DNA of 49,505 nucleotides from NCBI RefSeq assembly GCF_011044995.1, contig NZ_JAAKZW010000029.1, forward strand, positions 1-49,505, read 5' to 3'. The notes beneath the pieces are model-generated. The model was not told where the DNA came from. It searched no databases and saw only the letters and a program-made list of their open reading frames with translations. This document shows positions 39,010 through 47,730 of this stretch, piece after piece. Both the position numbers and the translations under genes were made by a program. Position 1 is the first letter of the stretch. Every line of letters starts with the position of its first letter. Source of the DNA: Streptomyces mesophilus (lineage in GTDB: Bacteria > Actinomycetota > Actinomycetes > Streptomycetales > Streptomycetaceae).

Positions 39010-39815
39010 CGGACGTCCTCCCAGCGCGCGAGGACCGGATGCTTGGCGGCCGCCTGCGAGGCGTCGGCCGCGGCGTCCTCGTCGACGACGCCGAGATAGC
39101 GGCGGCGCACCTCGTCCGATGCGGCGAGTTCGTCCGCGTCGCCGGAGAGGGTGACTTCGCCGACCTCGAGGACGTACGCGGTCGTCGCCAGCTTGAGCGC
39201 GAGCGCGGCGTTCTGTTCGACCAACAGGACCGAGACCCCTTGGGAGTTGATCTCTCGGACGGTGTCGGCGATCCGGGTCGCCATCATCGGCGCGAGGCCG
39301 AGCGAGGGCTCGTCGAGCAGCAGCAGCTTCGGCTCGGCCATCAGCGCGCGGCCGACCGCGAGCATCTGCTGCTCGCCGCCGGAGAGCAGGCCGGCGCGCT
39401 GGTGGGCGCGGTCGGCGAGCACCGGGAACAGTTCGTGGACGCGGCGCAGCGCGGCGGACTTCGCCCCGCGGTCGCCGCGGGAACCGAGTGCGCCGGCGCG
39501 CAGATTGTCCTCGACGGTCATCCGGGCGAACACCTGCCGCCCTTCCGGGACTTGGCAGATCCCCTGGGCGACGATCCGGTCTGCTCCTTGCGCATGTACG
39601 GGCTTTCCGTCGAACTGCACCGTCCCGGTGGCGGAGCCGCCGTGGAAGGCGAGAGTGCGGGAGATGGCGCGCAGCAGCGTCGACTTCCCTGCGCCGTTGC
39701 CGCCGAGCACGGTGACGACACCGCCCTCGGGTACGTCGAGCGAGACCGAGCGCAGGGCGCGCACAGGTCCGTAGGACGCCGACAGGTCGCGCACGGTAAG
39801 TGCGGCACCTTGCAT
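39006..39815 (-). CDS. livF: LivF-type ABC ATPase, first gene of the liv operon
   Basis: This 269-aa nucleotide-binding subunit has a Walker A (LGGNGAGKSTLLRA), signature (LLSGGEQQMLAVGRAL), Walker B (LLLLDEPSLGLAP) and a final His-loop replaced by LLVEQNAALAL, as typical for LivF. The start at 39815 has AAAGGGGAGCC upstream and is preferred over a longer frame to 39869. It heads the operon livF-livG-livH-livM-livK, an uncommon order with the binding protein last. The divergent PucR-type gene faces it across 203 bp. Confidence 0.93.
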   Translation of the reverse strand: MQGAALTVRDLSASYGPVRALRSVSLDVPEGGVVTVLGGNGAGKSTLLRAISRTLAFHGGSATGTVQFDGKPVHAQGADRIVAQGICQVPEGRQVFARMTVEDNLRAGALGSRGDRGAKSAALRRVHELFPVLADRAHQRAGLLSGGEQQMLAVGRALMAEPKLLLLDEPSLGLAPMMATRIADTVREINSQGVSVLLVEQNAALALKLATTAYVLEVGEVTLSGDADELAASDEVRRRYLGVVDEDAAADASQAAAKHPVLARWEDVR

Positions 39816-40018
39816 GGCTCCCCTTTCAGAGGCGGGCCCATCCAGGGCGACGCGGTTTGGGGTCGGCACAGAATCAGCACCGACCAGCCGGTATGTCTAC
39901 GGGTCAGTAATGAAACGTTGCCCATGACCAGGCGAGGCGCCCGGCCGTTGTGCTGCAGCACAAGACCCCGTGTCAGGGGCCTATCCGCCCGGGGATCCAG
40001 GTGGCATCCTCGGCGCTC
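39816..40018. promoter_or_regulatory. Divergent control region between livF and the PucR-type gene
   Basis: The 203-bp gap must hold the promoter of the liv operon and that of the regulator. I see no clear palindrome. The less GC-rich stretch at about 39880-39925 (around GTCAGTAATGAAACGTTGCC) is the likeliest promoter location. Confidence 0.4.
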
Positions 40019-41221
40019 ATGGCAGCTCGAGGACCTCGCACCAAGCAGGAGTGGAAGGTATTGGCCGAGACCTGTGAAGCGCTTCTCACGCGCCTTCAGG
40101 ACCTGGTCGACGGGCATCTTCGGCTGCTCGACGCCCACTCCCCCACCTACGAACACGTCATCCCCTACGACCAGCACTGGCAGCAGGCCGAGACGGCCAT
40201 GCGGATCGGGATCGAGGCGCTCTGCGCACCCAAGCACTCGCCGCGGCGGGACCTGGAGTACGCCGAGTCGATGGGCCGGCGCAGCGCCCAGCAGGGGCTG
40301 CCGCTGAACCTCCTGGTGCACGCGTACCGCCAGGCGGGCCGGCTGGTCTGGGACGAGCTGCTCGCCGAGGCCCAGCGAGGGCATCCGGAACGGCTGCCTG
40401 TCCTGATGCAGTCGGCCTCGATGGTCTGGTCGGCGGTCAACGACCAGGAGGACACGCTCTCGGAGGCCTACCGCGCCACGGAGCTGGAGCTGCGCCGCCG
40501 TACCGACGAGCGGTTGCAGGCGCTGCTCGACGCGCTGCTCGACGGCCAGGACGCGCCCGAGCTCACCTCGCGCGCGGCGGCCGGCCTCGATCTTCCCGAG
40601 CAGGGCCGGTACGCGGTGGTCGTGCTGCCGCTCGACCGGCGCGACGGCAGCGAGCCGTTGCACCGTCTGATACGGGCGACGGGCGTCCGGTTCGTCTGGC
40701 GGATGCGGGCGGACTGCGAGCTGGGGGTCGCGGCGCTGGACACGTCGGTGGGTCTCGACGCGTTGTCCGGTCTGCTGGAGGCGGGGTGCACCGGGCCCGG
40801 CGGGATCTCGCCCGTGGTCGGCGGGCTCGCGGAGCTGGGGCGGGCGCGGCGGCTCGCCGAGCTGGCGCTGCGTACCTGTCCGCCCGATTCGACGGCGATC
40901 GTCCGGCTGGACCGGCGGGTGCCGACGGCGCTGGTGGTGGGGCAGCCGGAGTTGGCGGGCCGTCTGGTGAAGGACGTGTTCGGCCCGCTGCTTTCACTGG
41001 ATCCCGCGGACCGTGCCGTGCTCCTGGAGACGCTGAACGCGTGGCTCGACTGCGAGGGGTCCGCGGGGCGGGCGGCCGGGCGGCTGTACTGCCACCGCAA
41101 CACGGTCTTCAACCGGCTGCGGCGGCTCGAGCAGCTGACGGGGCGGGATCTGTCGCGGCCGCGGGATCTCACGGAGATGACGCTCGCTTTGGATGCGCAT
41201 CGGTTGGCGGTGGGGTCGTGA
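40019..41221 (+). CDS. PucR-family transcriptional regulator
   Basis: This 400-aa protein has a helical N-terminal region with a conserved RDLEYAESMGRRSAQQGLPL, a central GGDEF-like/PucR region and a C-terminal PucR/CdaR helix-turn-helix (GRAAGRLYCHRNTVFNRLRR, then LEQLTGRDLSRP). Such regulators often control catabolic or transport genes beside them. It is divergent from the liv operon, so it probably regulates that operon in response to the imported compound. The ATG at 40019 is chosen because the N-terminal ARGPRTKQEW follows directly; the ribosome binding site is weak. Confidence 0.88.
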   Translation: MAARGPRTKQEWKVLAETCEALLTRLQDLVDGHLRLLDAHSPTYEHVIPYDQHWQQAETAMRIGIEALCAPKHSPRRDLEYAESMGRRSAQQGLPLNLLVHAYRQAGRLVWDELLAEAQRGHPERLPVLMQSASMVWSAVNDQEDTLSEAYRATELELRRRTDERLQALLDALLDGQDAPELTSRAAAGLDLPEQGRYAVVVLPLDRRDGSEPLHRLIRATGVRFVWRMRADCELGVAALDTSVGLDALSGLLEAGCTGPGGISPVVGGLAELGRARRLAELALRTCPPDSTAIVRLDRRVPTALVVGQPELAGRLVKDVFGPLLSLDPADRAVLLETLNAWLDCEGSAGRAAGRLYCHRNTVFNRLRRLEQLTGRDLSRPRDLTEMTLALDAHRLAVGS

Positions 41222-41245
41222 GGGGGCGCCTGCGGCGGGCCGGGG

Positions 41246-41734
41246 CTAAGTAGGGAACCCGTTCTCGAGCTCCGCCGGTCCCCGTCCCTCCGTCAGCACC
41301 CTCAGCGCCGCGCGCACACGGCGGGCCAAGGCGGGGTGCAGGTAAGAGTCGAGGTCCGGGGCGGGGGTCAGGCGCCAGGAGTCGAGTTCCTCGGTCTGGA
41401 GGGTGATCGTCTCGAAGGTCTCCTCGGGATGGACGCCGCCGTCGTAGAGGTACGCCGCGATCGGCGGTCGGTCCGGGCCCTGGGCCCAGTCCACGGCGAG
41501 CAGTGCGCCCGGGGTGACGTCGAGCCCGATCTCCTCGAGCGTCTCGCGGCGGGCCGCCTGCCGTGGGGTCTCGCCCTGGTCCGACTCGATCGTGCCGCCC
41601 GGAAGCGCCCAGCCCTCGCGGTAGTTGGGCTCGACGAGCAGCACCCGGCCCCTCTCGTCGCGCAGCAGCATCGCCGCGCCCGCGAGGATCTTCGGGAGGC
41701 CGGCGATGTACGTGGCAAAGTCAGCTGTCGTCAT
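41246..41734 (-). CDS. Nudix hydrolase
   Basis: This 162-aa protein contains a Nudix box, GGTIESDQGETPRQAARRET followed by LEEIGL (about residues 45-70), with REx2EE metal ligands. The loop between the Gly and the first Glu is two residues longer than the canonical Gx5E. It would hydrolyse a nucleoside diphosphate linked to another group; the substrate is not predictable. The ATG at 41734 fits the conserved start, and the longer frame to 41872 has no coding character. It is a single gene, convergent with the PucR-type gene. Confidence 0.88.
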   Translation of the reverse strand: MTTADFATYIAGLPKILAGAAMLLRDERGRVLLVEPNYREGWALPGGTIESDQGETPRQAARRETLEEIGLDVTPGALLAVDWAQGPDRPPIAAYLYDGGVHPEETFETITLQTEELDSWRLTPAPDLDSYLHPALARRVRAALRVLTEGRGPAELENGFPT

Positions 41735-41774
41735 CCCGGCACTGTAACCACCGTCGGCGCCATGGGCGCCAGGG

Positions 41775-41975
41775 TCATTTCTCCGCCCCGTACAGCTGGT
41801 GCACCGCCCTGCCGCCCTCGCCGAGCGGCACGCTGATGTGCTCGAGCACGTCCTCGAGCACATCGATGTCACCGGTCCTGATCAGCGGCTCGGGAGGGGG
41901 TGCGGCTGCGGCCGGGGCGGTCAGGGAGAGGGCCGAAAGCACGGCGGCCGCGGCCACCGCCTGCGTACGTCTCAT
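41775..41975 (-). CDS. Small exported peptide next to a BCCT transporter (66 aa)
   Basis: This 66-aa product has a signal peptide (RRTQAVAAAAVLSALSLTAP, cleavage after AAA) and a mature part of about 40 residues rich in acidic and hydrophobic positions (IRTGDIDVLEDVLEHISVPL). It starts 4 nt downstream of the BCCT stop with GAGGA as a ribosome binding site, so it is probably co-transcribed. I do not recognise a family. It may be a secreted peptide or a small subunit. Confidence 0.62.
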   Translation of the reverse strand: MRRTQAVAAAAVLSALSLTAPAAAAPPPEPLIRTGDIDVLEDVLEHISVPLGEGGRAVHQLYGAEK

Positions 41976-41979
41976 GTGA

Positions 41980-43707
41980 TCAGTCCTCGTCCTGGCTGCG
42001 GGACTTCACGGCCCGGCGCAGCCGGTGGTGGCGGGTCGGCGACTGTTCGGTGATCGCGTCGCCGACCATCGCCTTGACAGCGTCGCGCATGCCGCGCAGC
42101 GCGTGGTGGCGGGGCGGTCCCGCGCCCGGGTCCTCGCGGAGCTCCTTGAGCAGGGCCCAGCACAGGGCGAGCATCACGATGACGAAGGGCAGGGCGACGA
42201 GGATGGTCGCGCTCTGCAGGGAGTTGAGGCCGCCCGCGACCAGGAGCACGGCAGCGACCGCCGCCATCAGCACACCCCAGACGACCACGAGCCAGGTCTT
42301 GGGGTGCAGGGCCCCGCGGCTGGTGAGCGAACCCATCACCAGGGAGGCCGAGTCGGCGCTGGTGACGAAGTACGTCATCACGAGGATCATCGCGATCCAC
42401 GAGGTGACGGTGCCGATCGGCAGCGCGTCGAGCATGGTGAACAGCGCGGCCTCGGGCCCGTCGGAGATCTTCCCCGCCATGTCGGCCTCGCCGGTGGCGT
42501 CGAGCCGGATGCCCGTACCGCCCATGACGCAGAACCACACGACGGTCGCCGCGCTGGGCACGAGCAGGACGCCGACGAGGAACTCACGGATCGTACGGCC
42601 GCGGGAGATCCGGGCGATGAAGGTGCCGACGAAGGGCGCCCAGGACATCCACCACGCCCAGTAGAAGATCGTCCAGCTGCCCAGCCAGGAGCTGTCGGTG
42701 AACGCTCCGGTGCGGGTGGCCATGGGGATCAGGTTGATCAGGTAGTTGCCGACGCTCGCGGGGATCGCGTCCAGGATGTAGACGGTCGGGCCGATCACGA
42801 AGATGAAGGTCATCAGGCAGGCGGCGAGCACGATGTTGAGCGTCGAGAGCCATTTGACGCCCTTGTGCAGACCCGAGAACGCGGAGCCGACGAAGGCCGC
42901 GCCGAGCGCCACGATGATGATCACTTCGAGTGTCGTGGAGTCCTCGACGCCCGTGGTCAGGTTGAGGCCCTTGGCCACTTGGAGGGCGCCGACGCCGAGG
43001 CTGGTCGCGGTGCCGAAGACCGTGGCGAAGACCGCGAGCAGATCGATGAGGCGGCCCGGCCAGCCTGCCGCGCGCCGCGCGCCGATCAGCGGGACGAAGA
43101 CCGAGCTGAGGCGGTTGCCGCGGCCCTTGCGGAAGCCCGCGTAGGCGAGGGCGAGGCCGGCGATGCCGTAGATCGCCCAGGGGGTGAGCGTCCAGTGGAA
43201 GAACGAGTACTGCAGCGCCGTACCGGCCGCGGCGTCCGTGCGCGGCTCGACACCGGCCGCCGCCGGCGGAGGGCTCAGGTAGTGCTGGAGCGGTTCGCCG
43301 ACCCCGTAGAACATCAGGCCGATGCCCATGCCGGCGCTGAACATCATCGCGATCCACGCGAGGTTGGTGAACTCGGGCTCGGAGTCGTCCCGGCCGAGGC
43401 GGATCTGGCCGAAGCGGCTGACGGCGATCACGACGCAGAGGACCAGGAAGATGTCCGCCGAGATCACGAACAGCCAGGCGAAGTTGTCCAGGACCCAGGC
43501 AAGCGCGGTCGACGAGGCGCTGTCGAAGGAGTTCTTGCCGATCGCGGCCCAGGCCACGACCGCGACGACGACCGCGACCCCGATACCGACGACCGTGAGG
43601 TCCGGCTCACGCGCTTCCGCGGGGCCGCCGGGCTCGGCGGGATCCGTGCGTCCCGGCGGACCCGGCGGGTCCGTGGGGCCGTTCTGATCGATCGTTTCCG
43701 TGCTCAT
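41980..43707 (-). CDS. BCCT-family (betaine/carnitine/choline) transporter
   Basis: This 575-aa membrane transporter has about twelve hydrophobic segments. The BCCT signature is WAWWMSWAPFVGTFIARISR and RTIREFLVGVLLVPSAATVV, and the glycine-rich AGMGIGLMFYGVGEPL lies in the early helix. These systems take up glycine betaine or choline, usually driven by sodium or protons. The acidic and proline-rich N-terminus and the basic C-terminus (SPTRHHRLRRAVKSRSQDED) are cytoplasmic, and the latter resembles osmosensing tails. The next gene (the 66-aa exported peptide) follows after 4 nt. Confidence 0.93.
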   Translation of the reverse strand: MSTETIDQNGPTDPPGPPGRTDPAEPGGPAEAREPDLTVVGIGVAVVVAVVAWAAIGKNSFDSASSTALAWVLDNFAWLFVISADIFLVLCVVIAVSRFGQIRLGRDDSEPEFTNLAWIAMMFSAGMGIGLMFYGVGEPLQHYLSPPPAAAGVEPRTDAAAGTALQYSFFHWTLTPWAIYGIAGLALAYAGFRKGRGNRLSSVFVPLIGARRAAGWPGRLIDLLAVFATVFGTATSLGVGALQVAKGLNLTTGVEDSTTLEVIIIVALGAAFVGSAFSGLHKGVKWLSTLNIVLAACLMTFIFVIGPTVYILDAIPASVGNYLINLIPMATRTGAFTDSSWLGSWTIFYWAWWMSWAPFVGTFIARISRGRTIREFLVGVLLVPSAATVVWFCVMGGTGIRLDATGEADMAGKISDGPEAALFTMLDALPIGTVTSWIAMILVMTYFVTSADSASLVMGSLTSRGALHPKTWLVVVWGVLMAAVAAVLLVAGGLNSLQSATILVALPFVIVMLALCWALLKELREDPGAGPPRHHALRGMRDAVKAMVGDAITEQSPTRHHRLRRAVKSRSQDED

Positions 43708-43862
43708 GGCGCCCCACTATGGTCGGAAATAGTGGTGTTTTTCGCCTGGGCGCGCCGTCTCGCGGTACGGGTGGCCATGGGCAGGGGCCCCTCCCTCCGG
43801 TTAAGGTCGGGGCGGCGCGACTGCCTTGACGCGAGCAAGGCCCGAAAGCAAGGGGAACCAAG

Positions 43863-45038
43863 GTGGCGGACGCTGCAGAGACGGCTCACTCGGCGACTCA
43901 CTCGTCGACGGAGCGGGTGCTGATAGCCGCGGACAAGTTCAAGGGTTCGCTCACGGCCGTGCAGGTCGCCGAGCGGGTCGCGGCCGGGCTGCGCCGTGTG
44001 GTGCCCGATCTCACCGTCGAGGCGCTGCCCGTCGCGGACGGCGGCGACGGCACGGTGGCGGCGGCGGTCGCGGGCGGCTTCGAGCGGCGTGAGGCCGAGG
44101 TCACGGGCCCGCTGGGCACTCCGGTCACGGCTGCCTATGCGCTACGGGGCGACACCGCCGTGGTCGAGATGGCCGAGGCCTCCGGTCTCCAGCTGCTTCC
44201 CGAGGGCGTCTTCGCCCCGCTCACCTCGACCACGTACGGCTCCGGCGAGCTGCTGCTCGCGGCGCTCGACGCGGGCGCGCGCACGATCGTGTTCGGTGTC
44301 GGCGGCAGCGCCACGACCGACGGCGGCGCGGGCATGCTGGCCGCGCTCGGCGCGACGTTCCTGGACGACGCCGGTGAGCCGGTCGGCGCGGGCGGCGGTC
44401 CGCTGCGCGATCTGGCCTCCGCCGATCTGTCGGGCATCGACCCGCGCTTCGCCGAGGTGGACCTGGTCCTGGCGAGCGACGTCGACAACCCGCTGACCGG
44501 ACCGAAGGGCGCGCCGGCGGTCTACGGTCCGCAGAAGGGCGCGACGCCCGAGGACGTCGAGGCCCTGGACGCCGCGCTCGCGCACTTCGCGCAGGTCCTG
44601 GAGAAGGCCATCGGCCCGAAGGCCGCCGAGCTCGCCGCCTCCCCGGGCGCGGGCGCCGCGGGCGGTATCGGCTACGGCGCGCTGGTCGCGCTCGGTGCGC
44701 GGTTCCGTCCCGGGATCGAGGTCATGCTCGACGTGCTCGGCTTCGCGCCCGCGCTGTCGCGCGCGACGCTGGTGATCACGGGTGAGGGCTCGCTCGACGA
44801 GCAGACCCTGCACGGCAAGGCCCCGGCGGGCGTCGCCGCGGCGGCCCGTGCGGCCGGTGTCGAGGTCGTCGCCGTGTGCGGCCGGCTCGCGCTGCCGCCG
44901 GAGGCCCTGGGCAGGGCCGGCATCCGGCGGGCGTACCCGCTGACGTCGGTCGAGCCAGATGTGGCCAAGTGCATCGCCGAGGCGGGGCCGATCCTGGAGC
45001 GGGTGGCCGAGCAGATCGCCCGCGACTTCCTGAACTGA
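43863..45038 (+). CDS. glxK: Glycerate kinase
   Basis: This 391-aa protein belongs to the GarK/GlxK glycerate kinase family, which phosphorylates D-glycerate with ATP. Motifs are VLIAADKFKGSLTAVQVAER near the N-terminus, VADGGDGTVAA, FGVGGSATTDGGAGMLAALG and VITGEGSLDEQTLHGKAPAG. The GTG start has AAGGGGAACC upstream. The last codons and the TGA stop form the first unit of a four-copy 28-bp tandem repeat that extends 100 bp downstream. Confidence 0.95.
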   Translation: MADAAETAHSATHSSTERVLIAADKFKGSLTAVQVAERVAAGLRRVVPDLTVEALPVADGGDGTVAAAVAGGFERREAEVTGPLGTPVTAAYALRGDTAVVEMAEASGLQLLPEGVFAPLTSTTYGSGELLLAALDAGARTIVFGVGGSATTDGGAGMLAALGATFLDDAGEPVGAGGGPLRDLASADLSGIDPRFAEVDLVLASDVDNPLTGPKGAPAVYGPQKGATPEDVEALDAALAHFAQVLEKAIGPKAAELAASPGAGAAGGIGYGALVALGARFRPGIEVMLDVLGFAPALSRATLVITGEGSLDEQTLHGKAPAGVAAAARAAGVEVVAVCGRLALPPEALGRAGIRRAYPLTSVEPDVAKCIAEAGPILERVAEQIARDFLN

Positions 45039-45137
45039 GCCGACAGAGCGGGCGGCTTCCCGGGCTGCACCGACAGCGGGCGGCTTCCTGAGCACAGCCG
45101 CCAGCGCCCGGCTTCCTGAGCTGAGCTGCTCACGCGC
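45024..45137. repeat. Four-copy 28-30-bp tandem repeat starting in the glycerate kinase 3' end
   Basis: The units start at 45024 (30 bp, contains the stop codon), 45054, 45082 and 45110. Each begins G(A/G)CTTCC and shares a downstream GCnGnnnnC-rich tail. The copies have diverged, so the duplication is not recent. Confidence 0.75.
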
Positions 45138-45164
45138 GGTTTTCCGATCCGAGCACCGGGCTGG

Positions 45165-45187
45165 GGCGGGGCCTTCCGGGCCCCGCC
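45165..45187. terminator. Terminator between glycerate kinase and the LtrA gene
   Basis: GGCGGGGCC (45165-45173) pairs with GGCCCCGCC (45179-45187) around a TTCCG loop. It can serve both convergent transcripts. Confidence 0.7.
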
Positions 45188-45192
45188 ACCGG

Positions 45193-46416
45193 TCAGGCCG
45201 CCACGGCCTGCGCACCCCGTCTGCTGAGCGTGTGCCCCACGGCCACGGTGAGTGCGGCCGCCACCCCGGCGAGCGGCACCCCGGCGGATCCGGCAAGGGT
45301 GCACAGGAGGATGGCCAGCGCGCCGGCGGGCAGGGTGAGCTGCTGGACCATCGTGCGCTTGAAGTGGCGCGCGTGCAGCAGCCATACGACGAGGAAGAAC
45401 AGCGCCGCGGGCACGGTCACGGCCGCCGTGGCCGCGCGTTCGGAGAGGTGCGCCTCGCCGACCGTCTGCTCGACGGCCAGCTCGACGCCCGCACCGATCG
45501 CGGCGGCCGCGGCGAAGACCAGGAAGTGGCCGTAGCCCCACACGAAGCCCTGCCGGTTGGAGGCGAGGTGCTCGTGGATGGGCACCGCGAAGTAGATCCA
45601 CCACGCGCAGAACACGATGAGCAGCCCACCCGCGGCGAGCGGGACCAGCCCGTCGAGGCTCCCGTGTCCGTCGCCGTCGACGGCCTGCTGCACGGCGATG
45701 GTCGCCCCCGCGATCGTCTCGCCGAGGACGATCAGCGTGAACAGGCCGTAGCGCTCGGCGATGTGGTGCGGATGCCAGTGCGTGGCCCAGTCACGTTCCG
45801 CCACCACGGGCACGGCGAGTTCGGCCAGCATGAGTGCCACGAACACATAGCCGCGGACCGCGTCGGGCACGAACAGCATGCCGATCCAGCCGAGTTGGGT
45901 CAGCACCAGGCCGGCCGCGTACCGCCGGGCGACCCGGCGCTCGGCCGGATCGGCACTGCCGTGGGCGGCGCGCAGCCACTGGAAGGTCAGGGCCAGACGC
46001 ATCACCACGTAGCCGATGACCGCGAGGGTGAAGTCGCCGTCGTCGAAGGCGCGCGGGACTCCGGCCGCCAGGATCAGGACACCGGTGATCTGGACGAGGG
46101 TCACGACGCGGTACAGGGCGTCGTCCGTGTCGTAGGCCGAGGCGAACCAGGTGAAGTTCATCCAGGCCCACCAGATCGCGAAGAACACGGCGAGATAGCC
46201 GGTGATCCCTTGCTGCCAGTGGCTCTCGGCGAAGGCATGCACGAGGCGGGAGTTGGCCTGGGCGACGGCGACGACGAAGCAGAGGTCGAACAGCAGCTCC
46301 AGCGGGGTCGCTGCACGGTGCGTCTCGTGCCGGCTGCGGGCAATCATGCGGCTCATGCCCCTCAGTTCAGCAGAGGCGGGGCTGTCTCCTGGTGCAGGCG
46401 GCGCCGATGAGGGCAT
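45193..46416 (-). CDS. Low-temperature-requirement A (LtrA) family membrane protein
   Basis: This protein of about 407 aa has ten or more hydrophobic segments and the LtrA signatures HRAATPLELLFDLCFVVAVA, FAIWWAWMNFTWFASAYDTD and AERYGLFTLIVLGETIAGAT. The family was named from a cold-growth phenotype in Listeria, and its molecular function is unknown. Two starts are possible: ATG 46416 (with GGCGGAGCG upstream) and ATG 46356. I favour the longer one because relatives have residues before the conserved HR-ATPLE segment. It is divergent from the sirtuin gene. Confidence 0.9.
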   Translation of the reverse strand: MPSSAPPAPGDSPASAELRGMSRMIARSRHETHRAATPLELLFDLCFVVAVAQANSRLVHAFAESHWQQGITGYLAVFFAIWWAWMNFTWFASAYDTDDALYRVVTLVQITGVLILAAGVPRAFDDGDFTLAVIGYVVMRLALTFQWLRAAHGSADPAERRVARRYAAGLVLTQLGWIGMLFVPDAVRGYVFVALMLAELAVPVVAERDWATHWHPHHIAERYGLFTLIVLGETIAGATIAVQQAVDGDGHGSLDGLVPLAAGGLLIVFCAWWIYFAVPIHEHLASNRQGFVWGYGHFLVFAAAAAIGAGVELAVEQTVGEAHLSERAATAAVTVPAALFFLVVWLLHARHFKRTMVQQLTLPAGALAILLCTLAGSAGVPLAGVAAALTVAVGHTLSRRGAQAVAA

Positions 46417-46505
46417 ACGGGCTTCGCTCCGCCCGGCATCCGACCCACGTGAGCCCCGGGGAAACCCGCTCGCCCCTGGCACCCCACGCTCCGTACCCTC
46501 GCCCC

Positions 46506-47231
46506 ATGACCAAGCCACTCGTCGCGCTCCTCACCGGCGCCGGCATCTCCACCGACTCCGGGATTCCCGACTACCGCGGGCCCAACGGGCTGTGGCGGCG
46601 CGATCCCGAGGCCGAGAAGCTCGTCACGTACGACTACTACGTGAGCGATCCGGAGATCCGGCGCCGCGCCTGGCAGATGCGCCTGAGCGGCCCCGCCCGG
46701 CACGCGGAGCCCAACGCCGCGCACCGCGCGATCGCCGGGCTCGAAGAGCGCGGGATCCCCGTGCGGGTGCTGACGCAGAACGTCGACGGGCTGCATCAGC
46801 GCGCCGGGCTCAGCGACCGCAAGGTGCTCGAACTGCACGGCACCGCACGGGAAGTGGTGTGCATCGGCTGCCACGACCGGGCGCCGATGGAGGTTGCGCT
46901 CGCCCGGGTCGAGGCCGGCGAGGAGGACCCCGCGTGCCGGTCGTGCGGCGGGGTGCTCAAGTCGGCGACCGTGATGTTCGGTGAGCGTCTCGACCCGATG
47001 GTGATCGGTGAGGCAATGAGCATCGCGAAGGCGTGCCAGGTGTTCTTCGCGGTGGGCAGCAGCCTCCAGGTCCAGCCCGCCGCCTCGCTCGCCGGGATCG
47101 CCGCGGAGCACGGTGCGCGCCTCGTGATCGTCAACGCCGATCCGACTCCGTACGACGTGATGGCGGCCGAGGTCGTACGGGAGCCGATCGGTGAGGCGCT
47201 CCCGCGTCTGCTCGGCGAACTCACCGGCTAG
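46506..47231 (+). CDS. Sirtuin (NAD-dependent protein deacylase)
   Basis: This 241-aa Sir2 protein has the NAD-binding GAGISTDSGIPDYRGPNGLW, the catalytic TQNVDGLHQRAG with the conserved Asn and Asp, ELHGTAREVVCIGCHDR with the catalytic His and the first zinc Cys pair, and CRSCGG with the second pair. Bacterial sirtuins remove acyl groups from lysines, for example on acyl-CoA synthetases. Its 3' end overlaps the convergent ogt gene by 4 bp. No obvious operon partner is seen. Confidence 0.95.
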   Translation: MTKPLVALLTGAGISTDSGIPDYRGPNGLWRRDPEAEKLVTYDYYVSDPEIRRRAWQMRLSGPARHAEPNAAHRAIAGLEERGIPVRVLTQNVDGLHQRAGLSDRKVLELHGTAREVVCIGCHDRAPMEVALARVEAGEEDPACRSCGGVLKSATVMFGERLDPMVIGEAMSIAKACQVFFAVGSSLQVQPAASLAGIAAEHGARLVIVNADPTPYDVMAAEVVREPIGEALPRLLGELTG

Positions 47232-47719
47232 AACAGTGCGTTCACCGCTCCCTGCCGCTCGAAGTCGAGGAGTTGGCGCTTGCGCTCGATACCGCCGCCG
47301 TAGCCGGTGAGACTTCCGTTCGCGCCGACGACGCGGTGGCAGGGGACGATGATGCCGATCGGGTTCTTGCCGTTGGCGAGGCCGACGGCGCGGGAGGCGG
47401 CGGGGTTGCCGAGGGCTTCGGCGAGTTCGCCGTAGGAGCGGGTCTCGCCGTACGGGATCTTCAACAGCTCGGCCCATACGGCGCGTTGGAACTCCGTGCC
47501 GTCCAGGTGGAGCGGCAGGTCGAAGTCCGTGCGGTCGCCCGCGAAGTACGCGGTGAGCTGCTCGACGACCGGCTCGAAGCCGCTGTCGTCCGGCAGCCCG
47601 AAGGTCTCCTCGGCCGGGCGGTGGCGCTGGTCGGTCATGTACAGGCCGGACAGCACGCCGTCCGTCGCGACCAGGGTGAGCGGGCCGTAGGGGCTGTCGA
47701 TCACGGTGTGGGTACGCAT
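47228..47719 (-). CDS. ogt: Methylated-DNA-protein-cysteine methyltransferase
   Basis: This 163-aa suicide repair protein transfers alkyl groups from O6-alkylguanine to its active Cys in IVPCHRVVGANGSLTGYGGG. The DNA-binding helix YGETRSYGELAEALGNPAAS precedes it. It follows the Ada-AlkA fusion gene by 11 nt on the same strand, so both repair genes are one transcript. The start at ATG 47719 matches the usual family N-terminus. Confidence 0.95.
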   Translation of the reverse strand: MRTHTVIDSPYGPLTLVATDGVLSGLYMTDQRHRPAEETFGLPDDSGFEPVVEQLTAYFAGDRTDFDLPLHLDGTEFQRAVWAELLKIPYGETRSYGELAEALGNPAASRAVGLANGKNPIGIIVPCHRVVGANGSLTGYGGGIERKRQLLDFERQGAVNALF

Positions 47720-47730
47720 CGCGGATCTCC

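Noticed and set aside
41246..41734. Degenerate Nudix box in the hydrolase
   Set aside because: The two-residue longer loop keeps the Glu and REx2EE ligands in place, so it is a family variant and not a defect.
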